A stretch of DNA of 64,000 bases from Rosellinia necatrix (GCA_021209875.1 JAGYVD010000006.1:1-64000); one strand, 5' to 3'. Shown: positions 13,509-27,610, counted from the first letter of the stretch. Notes: generated by a model from the letters alone, not told the origin. Program-made: numbers and translations.

Positions 13509-16500
13509 ATTTATAGATTATTTTATTTTAAAGCATTAAGACTGCTTTTTTAAATATTTTTTATATAAAAATAACGATATAGCATTAATTTTTTCTGCTA
13601 GCGGTGCTTATAAACATATTAAAAACTTAGCACGTTAGAACGTTACTCTGTTACGTAAAGTTTTCGAGTTTTTAGCGTATTTTATTAAAAAAACTTTTAG
13701 TAATATATTTAAAACTAAATATATTTAAATTATTTTTAAAAAACTTAGTATAGCATATTTAATTATTAAAGCTGGTATTAAAACTAAAGTTATATAAAAC
13801 TTATTATTTAACTTTGCTCGAGAATTTTATTTATAAGTTAAAACTTTAGACTTTTAAGCCGCTTTATATAATAAAACTTATAAATTTTTTTATAAAGCGG
13901 TTAGTATTTTAATATAAAATTTTATTATAATTGCTATAAAAGCGACTAACAGGCTTTTTTAAAAACTTATTATAAAAAAACAATTTTGCTTAGTTTAATT
14001 TTAATAAATTTATTAACGTTAAATTATTTATAAACTTTATATAAACTTTTTTATTTTTATTACTTTTTTAATAAAATAAAAATTAAAATATATATATTAA
14101 TAGCTTTTAATAAACAATAATTAATTATTATTTTATTATATGTTATACCGCCGGATAAATAAAAACTATTATAAAATAAGCTATAAAATTTAGCGTTTAT
14201 ACTATAAAATATAAAAAATATTTAATAAAAAATAAAAACGATTTAAAAATATTAAAGCAGAGCTAATAATAGTTTAAAACAACTATTTAATATTTAAAAA
14301 GCTTTGTTAAAATATAACAAAAATTAAATAAATTACATAAATAAAATAAAAATATAGACCTTTTATATTTAAACTATTTAAAAGCTAAAATAATAACGCA
14401 GCTATAAATTATATTATAGCTGAACTAAAAATAATAATAATTAATTGCGACTATATTTAAAACTTATTAAATAAATTTAATTAATAAGTAATTAATTTAT
14501 TAAGTCGTATAAAAAGAATATCTGTTTTAGAATTTTAAAAAAAAATATAAAAATTAATTAAAATATTTATAAATAAGTTTTATAATAACATTTTAAAAAT
14601 AAAATAAAATTTAAAATATAATATTAAAATATAATTAACCGTTTTAAAATAAACATAGATTAGTTTACTAGTAATAATATAAAAATAAACGATATTAAAT
14701 CTTATTTTGCTAAAAAACATTTAAAAACTTAGTTTTATATTTATTTAATAAATATTTAAATATAATTATAACTTTAAAAACTTAATATAATATTTATATA
14801 ATATTTATAAAAATATAAACGTTTTAAAAAAATAAAGCTAATTATAAAGCTTTAAATTTTCATAAATATATGTTTATTAAGTTTATATAGTTTAAAACAG
14901 ATTTTATATATTTTATTAAAAAAACATGTTTTAATAAAGCTAAATAAAAAAAAATTTAAAAATAAGTTGTTATTTTGTATAGCTATTAAAACTATTTTTA
15001 AATATTTAAAAATACCGTAGATTTTAACGCTTATATAAAATATTATATTTAAATAGCTTATTATTTATTTATAAACAATTAAAAAAAAGCAAAGCTTATA
15101 AAATAAAAATAACTTATAAAATATAATATATATTTATTATATTAAACTTTTTAGTTATAATAATACGATTAACTTTGCTAGCAAATATATTTATAAAAAA
15201 ACAGGGATTTTAACTTATAATAAAAAAAATAAGATAATTAATAGCTAAAAGCAAATATTTTTAATATAAATAAAAAAAACATGTTATTAAAAACTGTTTT
15301 ATAAAAGCTGTAGATTAGGCTTAATATAATGCTTATATAAATATAATTATAAATAAGTTTAGACCAGTTTTTTAAGATTAAAAAACGTAACAAAAAATAA
15401 GAAAAAATAACTTTAAAAAATAAACTTTTTTAAAAATAATATTATCGTATAAAAATAAAAAAACTTAATAAACAACTATTTAAATAAAAACTTTTATTAT
15501 ATATTTATATTTTATATAGTAATAAACTATTATTTATTATTTTTAACGTATTTAATAATATAAAAGCCGGTATATATATAAATATAAATATATTTTTGCT
15601 AAAAAATCGTAAAGCTGTTAAACTTATTTATTAAAAATAAGTTTAAACTTAAACTAATAATTAAATATAATAAAAAGTAAGATTAAAAATTAATCGTGCT
15701 TTATGTTTAACTTTAAAATATATAAAAAATATTTAAAAATATACCTGTTAATATTTTAAATATAAAACAAAAAATAATATTAAAAAAAATAGTTTAAACA
15801 GTATAATATATTATTTAATATTAAACAGCATATATTAATTTTTTACTTTATTTGTTAAAAATTATAAATGTTATTATATATTAATTATAAATAAAACTAA
15901 CATATAGTTATAATATTTAAAATATTAAACAAACGTTGAACAAAAAAACAGAAATATTAATTTTAAAAATGCCTATTAAAAAAACTAAAAAAAAAAAACT
16001 AAAAAAAGCTTTTGTAAAAAAATACTAGTAGCAAAAATAAAAATTATAAAAAAATCTGACTTTATGCTAAAAAATATAAAAAAAATAAACTAAAACTTAA
16101 AAAACGTACCTCTATTTAACAAGCTTTTAAAGCTTTAAACTAGAAAAAAACATATTAAATAAAAACGATTTATATTTTTAAATTAAAAATTAAATATTTT
16201 TAAACCTTATTAAATAAAAAAAAATAATATAAGTTAATATAAAAAAAAACCAAATATTTAAAGCGCTATTTTTAGCACTATTGCTTTTAAAACGTTAATA
16301 TATAAAAATAAAACTAATAACCAGGTATAAATTATTAACATTTACTAAATTAACAAGTTAATTAACTAAAAAAAAAACAAAAAGGACCAGAAGAGTAAAA
16401 ACGCGGAAAAAAAAGTACTAGAACTTATACTTTTTAAATACTACGACTTATTAAACACGTTTAATAAAAAAATTTAAATAAATTGCTTTTTATTAACTAT

Positions 16501-16959
16501 AAATAAATTATAAAATAGATTTTATAAACAGCAAGTTTTTAAAAAACTTAAAATATAGTTTTTTATATAAAATATTATTTAATAAGCTGCACACTATATA
16601 AAAACATTTAATTAATAATTTATAAAAAGATTTATTAAGCTAAACAATATATTATACGCTTTTTAATATTATTTATTAAAAAGCTAGCAAAAACTCTGTT
16701 TTTATATAAACTATTAAAATTTAATAAAATTATAAAAAAACTAATACTTGTTATTTTTATTAAAAAACCTTGTTTTATATTTTTAAAACTAAAATTTTTA
16801 TAAAAATTAATATATAATAAATATTCTATTATATTAAAATATACCTAGAAAATAAAAACTTTACTACGTTTTATATTAAATATAAAACCTACTGTTATAA
16901 AGTTTTTTATTTAATTTAATAAATAAACTTTTACGTTTTAAAAATATATTAATAATATA

Positions 16960-17640
16960 TTGTTTAACTTTTAAATAACTTTTATAATATATATATAAAT
17001 AACGTTTTTATTTATTTTAATAATATAAAAACTTATTATATATATATTTAAAAATGCTTTAAAAACTATAAAACGTAGGATTATAAGCTAACTTAAAAAA
17101 TCGGAATTTTATATAAAACAGACTAAGTTTTTAAGCTATATAATAAATGTTAATAATATTTGTGTTAATTCTGCTAAAATAAAAGCTGTAATAAATTAAA
17201 AAATACTTATTATTATAAAAAATATGCAGTTTTTTCTAGGTTTTTATAACTTTTATAAAAGTTTATAAATAAATATAGTCGGATAACTTTTTTTATAAAC
17301 TATTTAATAAAAAAAAAGCTTTTAAATAAACTAATAAATATAATAAAGCTTTTAATATATTAAAAAAGCTTTAACTTTTATACTACTACTAAAACATTAT
17401 AATTATAACTTACTTATTAAAATAAAAACTAACTTTTTTAATAAAATAGCTTTTAGTGCGTTATTTTAATTATATAAAAAAGATTAGCATTTAACAGCTT
17501 ATTTTTTAAAAATATTATATAATGTTAAGTTAAATTATAAAATCTTCGATAAAAAATATTAACAGTAGCTATAGCTTTAAAAAAATAACAATTTAAACTA
17601 GTCGGCAGACAAAAAAAACCTTTTCTAATAATTATTAATT
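16960..17640 (+). pseudogene. Ty3/Gypsy reverse transcriptase-RNase H remnant
   Basis: Reading the plus strand through stops gives a clear Ty3/Gypsy pattern. The reverse transcriptase catalytic motif appears at 16992-17003 as Tyr-Ile-Asn-Asn (TAT ATA AAT AAC), where the family has Tyr-x-Asp-Asp; both Asp codons have become Asn by G-to-A. Downstream comes a stretch like the thumb (KFLSYIINVNNICVNSAKIK; family: FLGYIVS-EGI). From 17227 the hallmark FLGFYNFYKSFI follows (family: FLGFANFYRRFI), then an RNase H-like region ending near LNYKIFDKKYLTVAIALK (family: LNY-IHDKELLAIV-A). Stops fall where Trp or Gln codons are expected. The frame changes between the blocks. The gene is dead. Confidence 0.88.
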
Positions 17641-18584
17641 ATTAAGCTTTAGAACATTTTAGCATAAAATAATATTTAAACTTATAACAAGCAGAATAAA
17701 CTAACTTGTTTTTAAAATATAATTTTTTTATTATTTTTAACCAGGAAAAAAATATAGTTATAAATACTTTATTTTAAAAACAAAAGGATTTATTAATACA
17801 AAAAGCAAAAAAAAAAGCCTAGAAACATTTAATAATATTTTAACTTGTAGATAATATTATAAAATATATTTTAAATTAAATAAAACATAACTGCTAAATA
17901 TTAGTAATATATTTATATAAAAACTAAAAATCTAAAAAACTTTAATTAATTAAAAAATATTAAAAAAACCGCAAAAACCCTGGTATAAAAATTTATTAAC
18001 GTAAAACTAAAAAACTAGAAATAATAACTTTTAATAAATAATAAATAGATTAACAATAATAAATAAACAATTAATAATATTAGATTATTTATATTTAAAA
18101 ACTAAGTTAATATAAAAAATTTATAACTATATATTTACAGCATATTTAAAAAAACGTAAAACTAAGAAATTAATATTAAAAAAATATTAGTAGCTTAAGC
18201 TAGCAGACAGCTGTAATATTTATATAGCAAACTATATAAAATACCGTTTAGCAAAAATATTATATAACAAAACTTTAAGCAAACTAAAACTTTTGCTAAT
18301 ATTTAACTATATATAGCAATATTTAATAATAAACTTTAAATAAATGTTTTAAAATAAACATAGTTATAATAACATGCTTGTTATAATAAACCGATTAAAA
18401 AAAAGCTTAAATAATTTTATATATTATATAAACTATTATAATAAACGCAGCTAAAATATATTATAAAAAGCTATTTTAAATATTTAATATATTAGCAACA
18501 ATAATTTTAAATTAAAATTTATAATTTATTTTAGTATTTATAAACAAGTTATATAAACTAATAAATATAAAATATATTTTAGTT

Positions 18585-18770
18585 TCTGCTAGCTATTATA
18601 AAACTATAAAACAAACAGAAATTATAAATAAATATTTAAATTAATAATTATAACTATATATTAACTATTATTAAAATAATTAGTTTAAACATATTTTAAT
18701 AATAAACTATATATAAATAGTACTACTATATAAATTAATAAATATATTATTTTATAAAACAAAAATAAAA
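18585..18770 (+). pseudogene. Ty3/Gypsy integrase core remnant
   Basis: Plus-strand reading gives SASYYKTIKQTEIINKYLN followed by stop-riddled sequence that tracks the family pattern STAYHPQTDGQTERVNQ, the segment carrying the catalytic Glu of the DDE integrase (Glu kept here). About 60 residues further on it ends in a -NILFY match to the -SPFY motif. A possible end of the zinc-binding region (ACYNKP) lies near 18375. Replacement of Gln/Trp codons by stops fits RIP. Confidence 0.85.
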
Positions 18771-19715
18771 TTTTTAATGTTTTTTATTTTAATTAAAAAA
18801 TTAAACTATAGCAGAAAAATTAAAAAGCTTTTAAAAAAAAAAACTTTAAAAATAAAAGCTTAAAATAAAACAAAAAAATCGCCTAGTTTATAGATTTAGT
18901 AAAAAATATTTAATTTAAACTTAAACTTATATAATTAAATAAGCTAATTATAAGCAAAAAACTTAATTTTAATATAAATAATTATATATTAATTTTAAAA
19001 AAAACAATTATAAAAACCAACCGACTTTTTAATAAGCTAGACTTTTTATAACGTAATAAAAATTTAAAATAATTAATAAAAACAATAATACTTTTATATT
19101 AAACGTTTTTTTTTATAAAAACAATAAACCGTTATTATATTAATAAATTATAATTATATTTTAACAACTTACTGTTAAAACAAAAAGCTGATAATTTAAA
19201 TAATAAAATAATAAAACTTAAAAAAAAAAAGTTTATAATTAAAAAATCAAGTTGTTAAAAATATATTATAAAAACTATAATATTAAATAATTTAAAAAAT
19301 AAAAACTAACAATAAACAGTATTTTGCTTAAAATTTTAAAAATAACGCGAAATTATTAAAAAAATTCTATAAAAAACATTTAAATATAGCAAAACTTTTA
19401 AAACGTTTAAAAAATTAGCTTAAAGCTGCAGAAAATAATAAGTTAAATATAACATATAAAAATAATAATAAAGCAATATAATAAAAAATAATAAAATAAA
19501 AATAAAAACAAATATAATAACAAATAAAAAAAAATCAGTAATATAATACAAAAAAACTTATGCGATAACTTAATAATATAAAAGCTTAAAAAGCATAACA
19601 TAAAATAAAAACCCGAAGCAATCTTTTTTTTTATTAAAAAGCATACTAAAAAGCTATATATTTAAATATAAACACAACTTAAAAAACAAGCTGTTTTTTT
19701 TCTAAAAAAAGAAGT

Positions 19716-19947
19716 AATTACAAATAACTAATTAGCTAATGCAGGTGGCACAGACTAGTATCTGTACACCTGTTGCCAACTAGTGCGCACAGCGCACAGA
19801 CTGGACCTACTTCACACACCTGCATTTAGCCAGAATTCTAGTGGGCTAATTCCTCCCACTTACTCTTTCTTTTTTCATCTGTAGATTTTTGTACAATACA
19901 TCACTTATTGCTGAAGCCTAGACTTCTTATTTGTGACTGGTGCAACA
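19716..19947 (+). repeat. LTR of element C, 3'
   Basis: The less mutated LTR; ends GTGACTGGTGCAACA, where the 5' copy has ATAACTAGTATAATA. Followed by target duplication AATAA. Confidence 0.9.
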
Positions 19948-19952
19948 AATAA

Positions 19953-22796
19953 TAAATATTTTTATTGTTTTTATATATAAAAAAAACTTTAAAATATAAA
20001 AGTTTAAAAAATCAAGTTTAAATTTTTATATATAAAAAATTAAATATTTTTTTAATAAATATATATATTAAAGTAAATAAAATATGATTATATAATTAAA
20101 TTTAAAATATTAAATAATTAATAAAATTAATTAAAAAATTTATCAAGTTTTTATATATTATAATATTTTATATTTATAATAAATATTATATAAATATTTT
20201 ATTGAAATATTATAAAATAATTATAAATAATTTATTTTATTATTAAAAATAAATAATTTTATAAAAAAATATTTTTAATTTTTAATATTATATTTTATAT
20301 ATAACAATATAAAATATAAAATTATAATTAAAAAATTTTATCATTATAATTTTATATATTTTTATATAATTTTATGAATAAATATTTTAATTAATATGTT
20401 TTAATATAATAATAAGAAATATTTTATAAAAATATAAAATAATTCTTTTAAAAAATTAAAATTAATATTTTTAAATTAAATTAAAGTTTTATTTAAATAT
20501 AAAATAAAACTTATATATATAAAGCTAAAATTAATTAAATTATAGATATAATTATAAGCTATAATATTTTAAATAAAAGTTTATATAAAAGGTTTTTTAT
20601 ATATATATATTAAAAAATAAAATAATTTTAATTTTATATATAATTTATATATTAAAAATAAAAATATAAAGTTATATAATAATATTATTTTAATTTTAAA
20701 ATTAAATATTATTAAATTAAAAATTTTAAAATTGTTTTAATTATTTAAATATTTTAAAATATTTAATTTATAAAATTAATATTAAAATATTATAAAATTT
20801 AAAAATATTTAAAATTAAAGCTTTATAAAAAATTTAAAAATATTTTTATAAAGTTTTTTTATTATAATTAATACAAAATAAAAAATTATTTAAAAATTAT
20901 TATATGTTTTAAATTTGTTTTAATATTTTAATATAATAATTAAACTTTTAAATATTTATAATAAAAATATTTATAATTATTTGTTTAATTTATTATAAAA
21001 TTTGATTTATTAAAATTATATATATTTATTTATATAAATTAATTATATTTTAAGTTTATTTTAAAAGTTTTAAATAGTCAATTATTTTTATATATTTAAA
21101 TAAAATATAAACTAAAATATTTTAATAATAAATATTTTTTATTTAATATTTTTATTTAAATTAATTATTAAAAAATTATTATAATTTATTATATAATTAT
21201 TTAAAAACTTTTAAATAAAAAACTTTTAGAAAAATAATATTTTATATAATTTATTTAAATATAATTATATATAAAAGTTTTAAATAAATAAATATAAAAA
21301 AATATATTAAATTTAATATTATTAATTATTTTATCATAAAATTTAATAAAAAATATAAATTATTTTAATTAAACTTCTTTATTTATTTATATTAATAAAT
21401 AAAAATAAAAAATATCTTAAAACTTTTATAATAATTATTATTTATAGATATAAAATATTATAATATAAATAATATAAAATAATTAATTTTTAATTATAAT
21501 ATATATAATATATATATAATATTTATATATTTATTATTAATGAATATATATAAATTAATTTTTATTTATATAAATTAAACTTGTTTTATATATTTATATA
21601 AAATAAAAATTTAATAAATTAGATTTTGTATATTTTATATATTTTAATATAATTTATAATTTATTATTAAATATTTAAATTTTTATTCATAATAGATATA
21701 ATATAAAATAATATATTATAAAGATAATTAAAATAATATAATTTAATATAAAATATTTAATATTTAAAAATAAAATTAAATAAAAATATTTTTATAAATA
21801 ATTATTATAATTAAAAAAATTTAAAAATAAAATAAATATTAATTATATAATATATTTAAATATATTTAAATATTTTAATTAAAAATATTATAAAATTTAT
21901 AATTTTAATATAATAAAAAAAATTTTTATTTAATTAATAAAACTAGCTAAATAAAAATTATATAATTTAAATAAAATAATTTAATTTAATAAAACTTTTA
22001 ATTTTTATAAAATTAAAAATTTTATTTAATTTATATTATATTTTATTAATTTAATTATATTATTTTTAATAAACTATATTAAATTTTTATTTAAATAATA
22101 TTAATATTAATATAATTATAATATTATAATAATTAATTTTATATATTTATATTTATAATTATAAAATTTTAATTTAAATTAGTTTTATTAATATTAAAAT
22201 ATTTATTATTAATATTAAATTTATATCTTTATAAATTTATTTAATATTTATATATTATATTATTTTTTAAAATAATTTTAAAACATATATAATAAAAAAC
22301 ATTTATATAAACTTTTTATATAAAATATTATAATTTATAATTATAATTATAATTTAATTAAGCTTAGTTTTATATAAATAAGTTTTAGCTTATCTTTAAA
22401 TAAAACTTTAGTTTAATTTAAATTAATTAGTTTTTATTTTTTATAATATATATTTTATATTTTTATAATATAGTTTTTAAATTTATTATTATTATTTAAA
22501 TAATAATAAATTTTTAATATATAAAATAAAAAATTTATTTTATATAAAATATATTATTAATTAAATTTTATATTTATTTTAATTAATTTTATTTTTATAT
22601 TTTATTTTAATAATATAGTTTTTTATTTTCAGTTTTTTAACTAATAAAATTAATTTATATTTTTATTTAATTTATTTTTTTATTTATATTATTGTTTTAA
22701 TTTATTTAATTTATCCTGGTTTTTGTTTTAGTTTATTAATTAAAATTAATAAATTAAATATTTTGTTTAATTTATTTAATATATTTAATATTTTTA
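19953..22796. other. Nearly pure A/T tract, no gene
   Basis: About 2.8 kb with hardly any G or C: no LTR, inverted repeat or frame of note. From 22676 short TTTAATTTA-like runs appear, similar in unit to the satellite beside the telomere. The texture differs from the retrotransposons, which keep scattered GCT/AGC triplets. Confidence 0.75.
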
Positions 22797-22936
22797 ATAT
22801 ATTTTATTTATTTTATTTATTTTATTTATTTTATTGATTTTATTTATTTTATTTATTTTATTTATTTTATTGATTTTATTTATTTTATTTATTTTATTTA
22901 TTTTATTTATTTTATTTATTTTATTTATTTTATTTA
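22797..22936. repeat. 9-bp satellite (TTTTATTTA)n
   Basis: About 15 tandem copies of TTTTATTTA with occasional TTTTATTGA. Same unit length as, and one base different from, the TTTAATTTA satellite at 298-677. Confidence 0.85.
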
Positions 22937-24479
22937 TATTATATATAATATTTTATTAATAATATAAATTTATTTAAGCTTTTTAAAACTTTGTTATTTA
23001 ATTTTAAATTTTTTTATATTTAAACAGTATTAAATTTTATTTTAATTATTATTATTACAACTATTATATTTTATAAAACAATTTAATCTTTAATCTTTTA
23101 ATATTTTAATATTTTAATTTACATATTAATAATTTTTTATAAATATATTTTTTATTTATATTTATAACAATTTTTTAAAATATTTTATAAAAATCTTATT
23201 ATTTTATTATTATAAAATTTTATATTTTAAACTAAAAAATATTTAAAAACTATATTAATTTTTAATTACTTTTTTATTTTTTTTATATTATCCTGCGCTA
23301 TAAATTTACTAGTTAAGCTATAAAAAGTTTTCTGCTTATTAAAAAATTATTTAGCAGTTAATTTAATAGTTTTTATAAGTAAATTAATATAAAACCGTTT
23401 AAACTATAATATTTAAATAATCTATTAAATTTATAAAGCCTAGCTTATATATATTTCCAAGCTTTTGTTATATACAGGTTATTTATAGCAGTATTTTAAA
23501 CCGTAATACTTTTAATAATAAACAAGCCGTTAAAAAAGCTAGTTAACTTTAGTATATACTATATTAATCTGTTAATATTAAACTACTTAATAAATCGTAA
23601 AAGTTTTATAATTAAAAAATATAAGTTTTATTAATTAAAAATAAAATAATAGTTTAGTTGTTAAAGCTTGGGCTGTTTAAAAGTATTTCGTTAGTTATAG
23701 AAAATAAACAGAAAAACGTATATTTATAAACTAGCATAACTTCTGAAAAAACGTAAAATTTTATATAAAGCAGCGCTATTATATAAATAATAAATTAAAA
23801 TGCTATAAACTAGTTAACACGTAAAACAGCAGACTTGTATAGCTTATTTATATAATTATAATGCTAGAATTATAAAATAAAACGTTATCGCGATCGTAAA
23901 ATATAGTAAAACTAGTTAAAAACAGCTTAAAAACGCTAATTAACATAAAAACGGCTAAAAACTTAGTTACAGTTAATATTATAATTAAAATAATAATAAA
24001 AGTTAAAAAAGCTAGAATTAATTAAAATAATACCTGTATTATTATTATTAATAGTTTAATAAATCTGCGGGTTTAAAAATAGTTATATTTTTTATATAAT
24101 TTAAATATAAAAATATAAGCAGAAATAATTATATAAATATTAGCCATTATATAAATTATTATTTTAATTATTACTTTTGCTTTATATTTAAGCTAATATT
24201 TTTATTTTAAAATAAATATAGTTTATTTATATATTAAAACAGCTTAAAACAGCTTTTAAAAAGTTTAAAATAAAAAAAAATTAATATATTTATTAAAAAT
24301 TATAAAATAAATAAATAAACATGTTCTAAGCTATAAAAAAATATTATAGCTATATTTAAAGCTTAATAAAGTTAATAATTAATTTTAAACTTTTAAAACT
24401 TAAAAAATCTTAAAAGTTTTTATATATATTTATTTTAGCTAGGTTATTATTAGACTTAATATTATATATAAACAAAAAG
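22937..24479. other. RIP-mutated sequence, no recognisable gene
   Basis: Pure A/T up to about 23290, then a texture with scattered GCT, AGC, ACG and CCG triplets, as in the RIP-mutated retrotransposon interiors. That texture suggests former coding or repeat DNA. Stops occur in all frames and no domain could be read. Confidence 0.6.
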
Positions 24480-25030
24480 CAAATTTTTAAATATGTTTAA
24501 ATATTTATATTTTAAAGCCGGTTTATAAACTAAAAATATATATAAACAAAAGCAAATATTTAAACATGTTTAAATATTTATATTTTAAAGCTAGTTTATA
24601 ACTTAAAAATATATATAAACAAAAATAAATATTTAAACATGTTTAAATATTTATATTTTAAAGCTGGTTTATAACTTAAAAATATATATAAACAAAAATA
24701 AATATTTAAACATATTTAAATATTTATATTTTAAAGCTGGTTTATAATTTAAAAAATATATGTAAACAAAAAACAAATCTTTAAACGTGTTTAAATATTT
24801 ATATTTTAAAGCTGGTTTATAACTTAAAAATATATATAAGCAAAAATAAATATTTAAACACGTTTAAATATTTATATTTTAAAGCCGGTTTATAACTTAA
24901 AAATATATATAAATAAAAATAAATATTTACATATGTTTAAATATTTATATTTTAAAACCGGTTTATAACTTAAAAATATATATAAACAAAAAGCAAATAT
25001 TTCAACATGTTTAAATATTTATTTTTTATA
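24480..25030 (+). repeat. Palindrome-unit array 1 (8 copies)
   Basis: Eight tandem units of 73-75 bp. Each holds a 26-bp near-perfect palindrome, the 13-mer AAATATTTAAACA plus its inverse. The spacer runs AAAGCTGGTTTATAACTTAA then AAATATATATAAACAAAA. Palindrome centres vary (CATG, CGTG, CACG, TATG). Spacer orientation is forward. Confidence 0.92.
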
Positions 25031-26070
25031 GCAGGTTTATAATTTTAAAAATAAATATATAAGTATTATTTTAATATAAGTATTATTTAAATAAAAGTTA
25101 TTTTATTATAATAATATATATTTTATATATATTAGTTAATTAAAGCTGTATTAAGTTAGCTTTAGCGTATATAAGCATAAAAAATCGTTATTAAAGCTAT
25201 TTATAAAAAAAAGTATTTTAAGCGTTATATAATAAGTTTAAATAGCGTTAATTATTAGTTATAATATTGTTTTTTTTATTAAGTTGTAGGCGTTATAAGC
25301 GTTATAAGCGTTGTTTTTTTTGTCGGGGTTATAAGCGTTGCTTTTTTTATCGGGGTTATAAGTGTTGCTTTTTTTATTAAAGTTATATATTTAATTACTA
25401 GCAACCGCAGAACTATTATTTAAATGTAAAAAAGTTTCTGCTTTAATTAATAAAACTTAAAGCAGTATAAAATCGGCAGAATATTTATCGTTAAATAAAT
25501 ATAAGCTGTTTATAGTATTTATAAAATATTTATTGTTTATATTATTAAAAAAAAAACAGCTGCAGCTAGTAATTTAAATACTACGTGCTTATTTTTATAT
25601 ATAAAAAATATATAAAGCTTGTTATTATTACCGATTATATATATATTAAATATAAAATATAATATTATAAATTTATAACTATTAGATTTACTACTATTAA
25701 ATTAATAGCTAGTTAAACTAAAAGTATTACTTAAAATAAATAATAAAAGTAGTTAAGCTTAAAACCAGGTCGTATATTTATAATATAGCTGCATATTTAA
25801 ATTAAAAAAATAAAGTTATAATATTTAACTAAAATATATAAAATTTTAAAAGTTTTTAGTATATTTAATTAGCTAAATAAATAATAATATGAAAAAATAC
25901 AAGCTTAACTTTTAAAATAAAAAATTTTTATTAGCAGAAAAAGCCAGGTATAATATTAATATTAATAAAAAATTTGCTAAATAAAAAATTTATTTAAATA
26001 AAATTAAATATAAAATAAAAACAGTTTGTTTATATAAGTTAATTTATATATATTAAATAAATAATTTATG
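25031..26070. repeat. 1-kb duplicated segment, copy 1
   Basis: Matches 43221-44415 in the same orientation along its length. In both places the segment follows a palindrome array directly. Differences are mostly transitions plus indels, including a shorter 27-bp array and absence of a roughly 110-bp insert. No gene readable. Confidence 0.85.
25283..25385. repeat. 27-bp array, short version
   Basis: About four imperfect units of GTTATAAGCGTTG followed by a T-run and ATCGGG. The same array has about six units at 43450-43632. Confidence 0.8.
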
Positions 26071-26149
26071 CCGCTTGTTTTTAATATATGTTTATACTAT
26101 ATAATTATTTATAACTATTTATAATAATAATCGCAGCTTTATAAAATAT

Positions 26150-26365
26150 TAATAAGCAAAAACAACTTAATATATAATTAATAAAAAATTATAATATATT
26201 TTATTAAACTAGCAAAAACAATTTAAAATAATTAATAAAAAAATATAATATATTTTATTAAGCTAGCAGAAATAATTTAAAATAATTAATAAAAAAGTAC
26301 AATATTTTTTATTAAGCTAGCAAAAACAACTTAAAATAATTAATAAAAAGATATAATATTTAAAA
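26150..26365. repeat. About 55-bp tandem array (4 copies)
   Basis: Four units beginning AGCAAAAACAA (or AGCAGAAATAA), then TTTAAAATAATTAATAAAAA and a TATAATATATTTTATTAAGCT-like end. Differences between units are mainly transitions. Confidence 0.8.
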
Positions 26366-26884
26366 CTTATTAATATTTAAAATAAACAAAAATAACGCTT
26401 AAATAAAAAGTATAATTAAATTATATAATTAATAAATATAAAAAAAAAAATTAAGCAGAAAAATATAACTAAGTTATATAATTAATAAATATAAAAAAAA
26501 AATCTAATTAAAAAGCATGATTAAGTTATAAAACTAGCAGGTATTAATAATTTTTATTTATAAATAATTTTTTATTTTTAAAATTTTTAATTTTTTATTT
26601 TTTATTAAAACTTTTTATAATATTTTTTATTATTAGCAATAAATTTTTTGTTTTATTAAATAATAGTTATTTTTAAATAAGTTTTTAGTTTTATATAATT
26701 AAAATAATATTTAATTAATTTTAATATAGTTTATTTAAGTTAATATTATCTATTATTTTTAAAGTTAGTTTTTTAGCCGTTTTTATTATTTTTATTTTTG
26801 CTAGCTGTTTTTTATTATTTTTATAATATTTAATTAAACTATTTTTAAAAAGCTATAATTATTTTTAAAGCTGCTAAAACAATA

Positions 26885-27610
26885 AGTTTTTTAACAATAT
26901 TTGCATAAATAGCAAAGCTTTTAATAACTAGGCATTTAAACTAAAAGTTTTATTATTTGCGCAGCTATTAAAGCTTTAAAAACTATTTAAACTATAAGCT
27001 TTTTTATAACATTTATATAAATAGCAAAACTTTTAATAATTAAACATTTAAACTAAAAGCTTTATTATTTGCGCAGCTATTAAAGCTTTAAAAATTGTTT
27101 AAGCTATAAGCTTTTTTATAATATTTACGTAAATAGCAAAACTTTTAATAATTAAGTATTTAAACTAAAAGCTTTATTATTTACGCAGCTATTAAAACTT
27201 TAAAAGCTATTTAAATTATAAGCTTTTTTATAACATTTATATAAGTAGTAAAACTTTTAATAACTAAACATTTAAACTTAAAGCTTTATTATTTTATACA
27301 GCTGCAAAAAATATTAAATTTATTAAAATAATAAGCTTTTTAATAATATCTGTTAAAACAATAAGCTTTTTTATAATATTTGCTAAAGCAATAAGCTTTT
27401 TAATAATATTTATATAAGTAGTAAAGCTTTTAATAATTAAATATTTAAACTTAAAGCTTTATTACTTTGCGTAGCCGCAAAAAATATTAAAGCTGTTAAA
27501 ATTATACGTTTTTTAATAATATTTTTTATTAGCTTGTTTTACGCTTAAATAATAAAGCTTTTAATAATTAAACATTTAAACTAAAGCTTTACTATTTTAT
27601 AGCTTTTTAA
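26885..27610. repeat. About 112-bp tandem array
   Basis: Units begin near 26911, 27023, 27134 and 27247 (AGCAAAGCTTTTAATAA and variants), 111-113 bp apart. Two further partial units lie near 27419 and 27551 with irregular spacing. Each carries TTTAAACTAAAAGCTTTATT and GCAGCTATTAAAGC. No protein reading survives. Confidence 0.8.

Larger units (their letters stand above)
13277..19947 (+). mobile_element. Ty3/Gypsy LTR retrotransposon C, RIP-inactivated
   Basis: Direct repeats of 232 bp (13277-13508, 19716-19947) with an exact 5-bp target duplication AATAA (13272-13276, 19948-19952). The pol domains read left to right on the plus strand: reverse transcriptase near 16.97-17.21 kb, RNase H region at 17.23-17.64 kb, integrase core near 18.59-18.77 kb. 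Reverse transcriptase-RNase H before integrase is the Ty3/Gypsy order. The upstream 13.5-16.9 kb should hold gag and protease but I cannot recognise them. The LTRs are far less mutated than the interior. They begin AGTCAC/AATTAC rather than with the usual TG; the 3' end is the normal CA. Confidence 0.92.
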
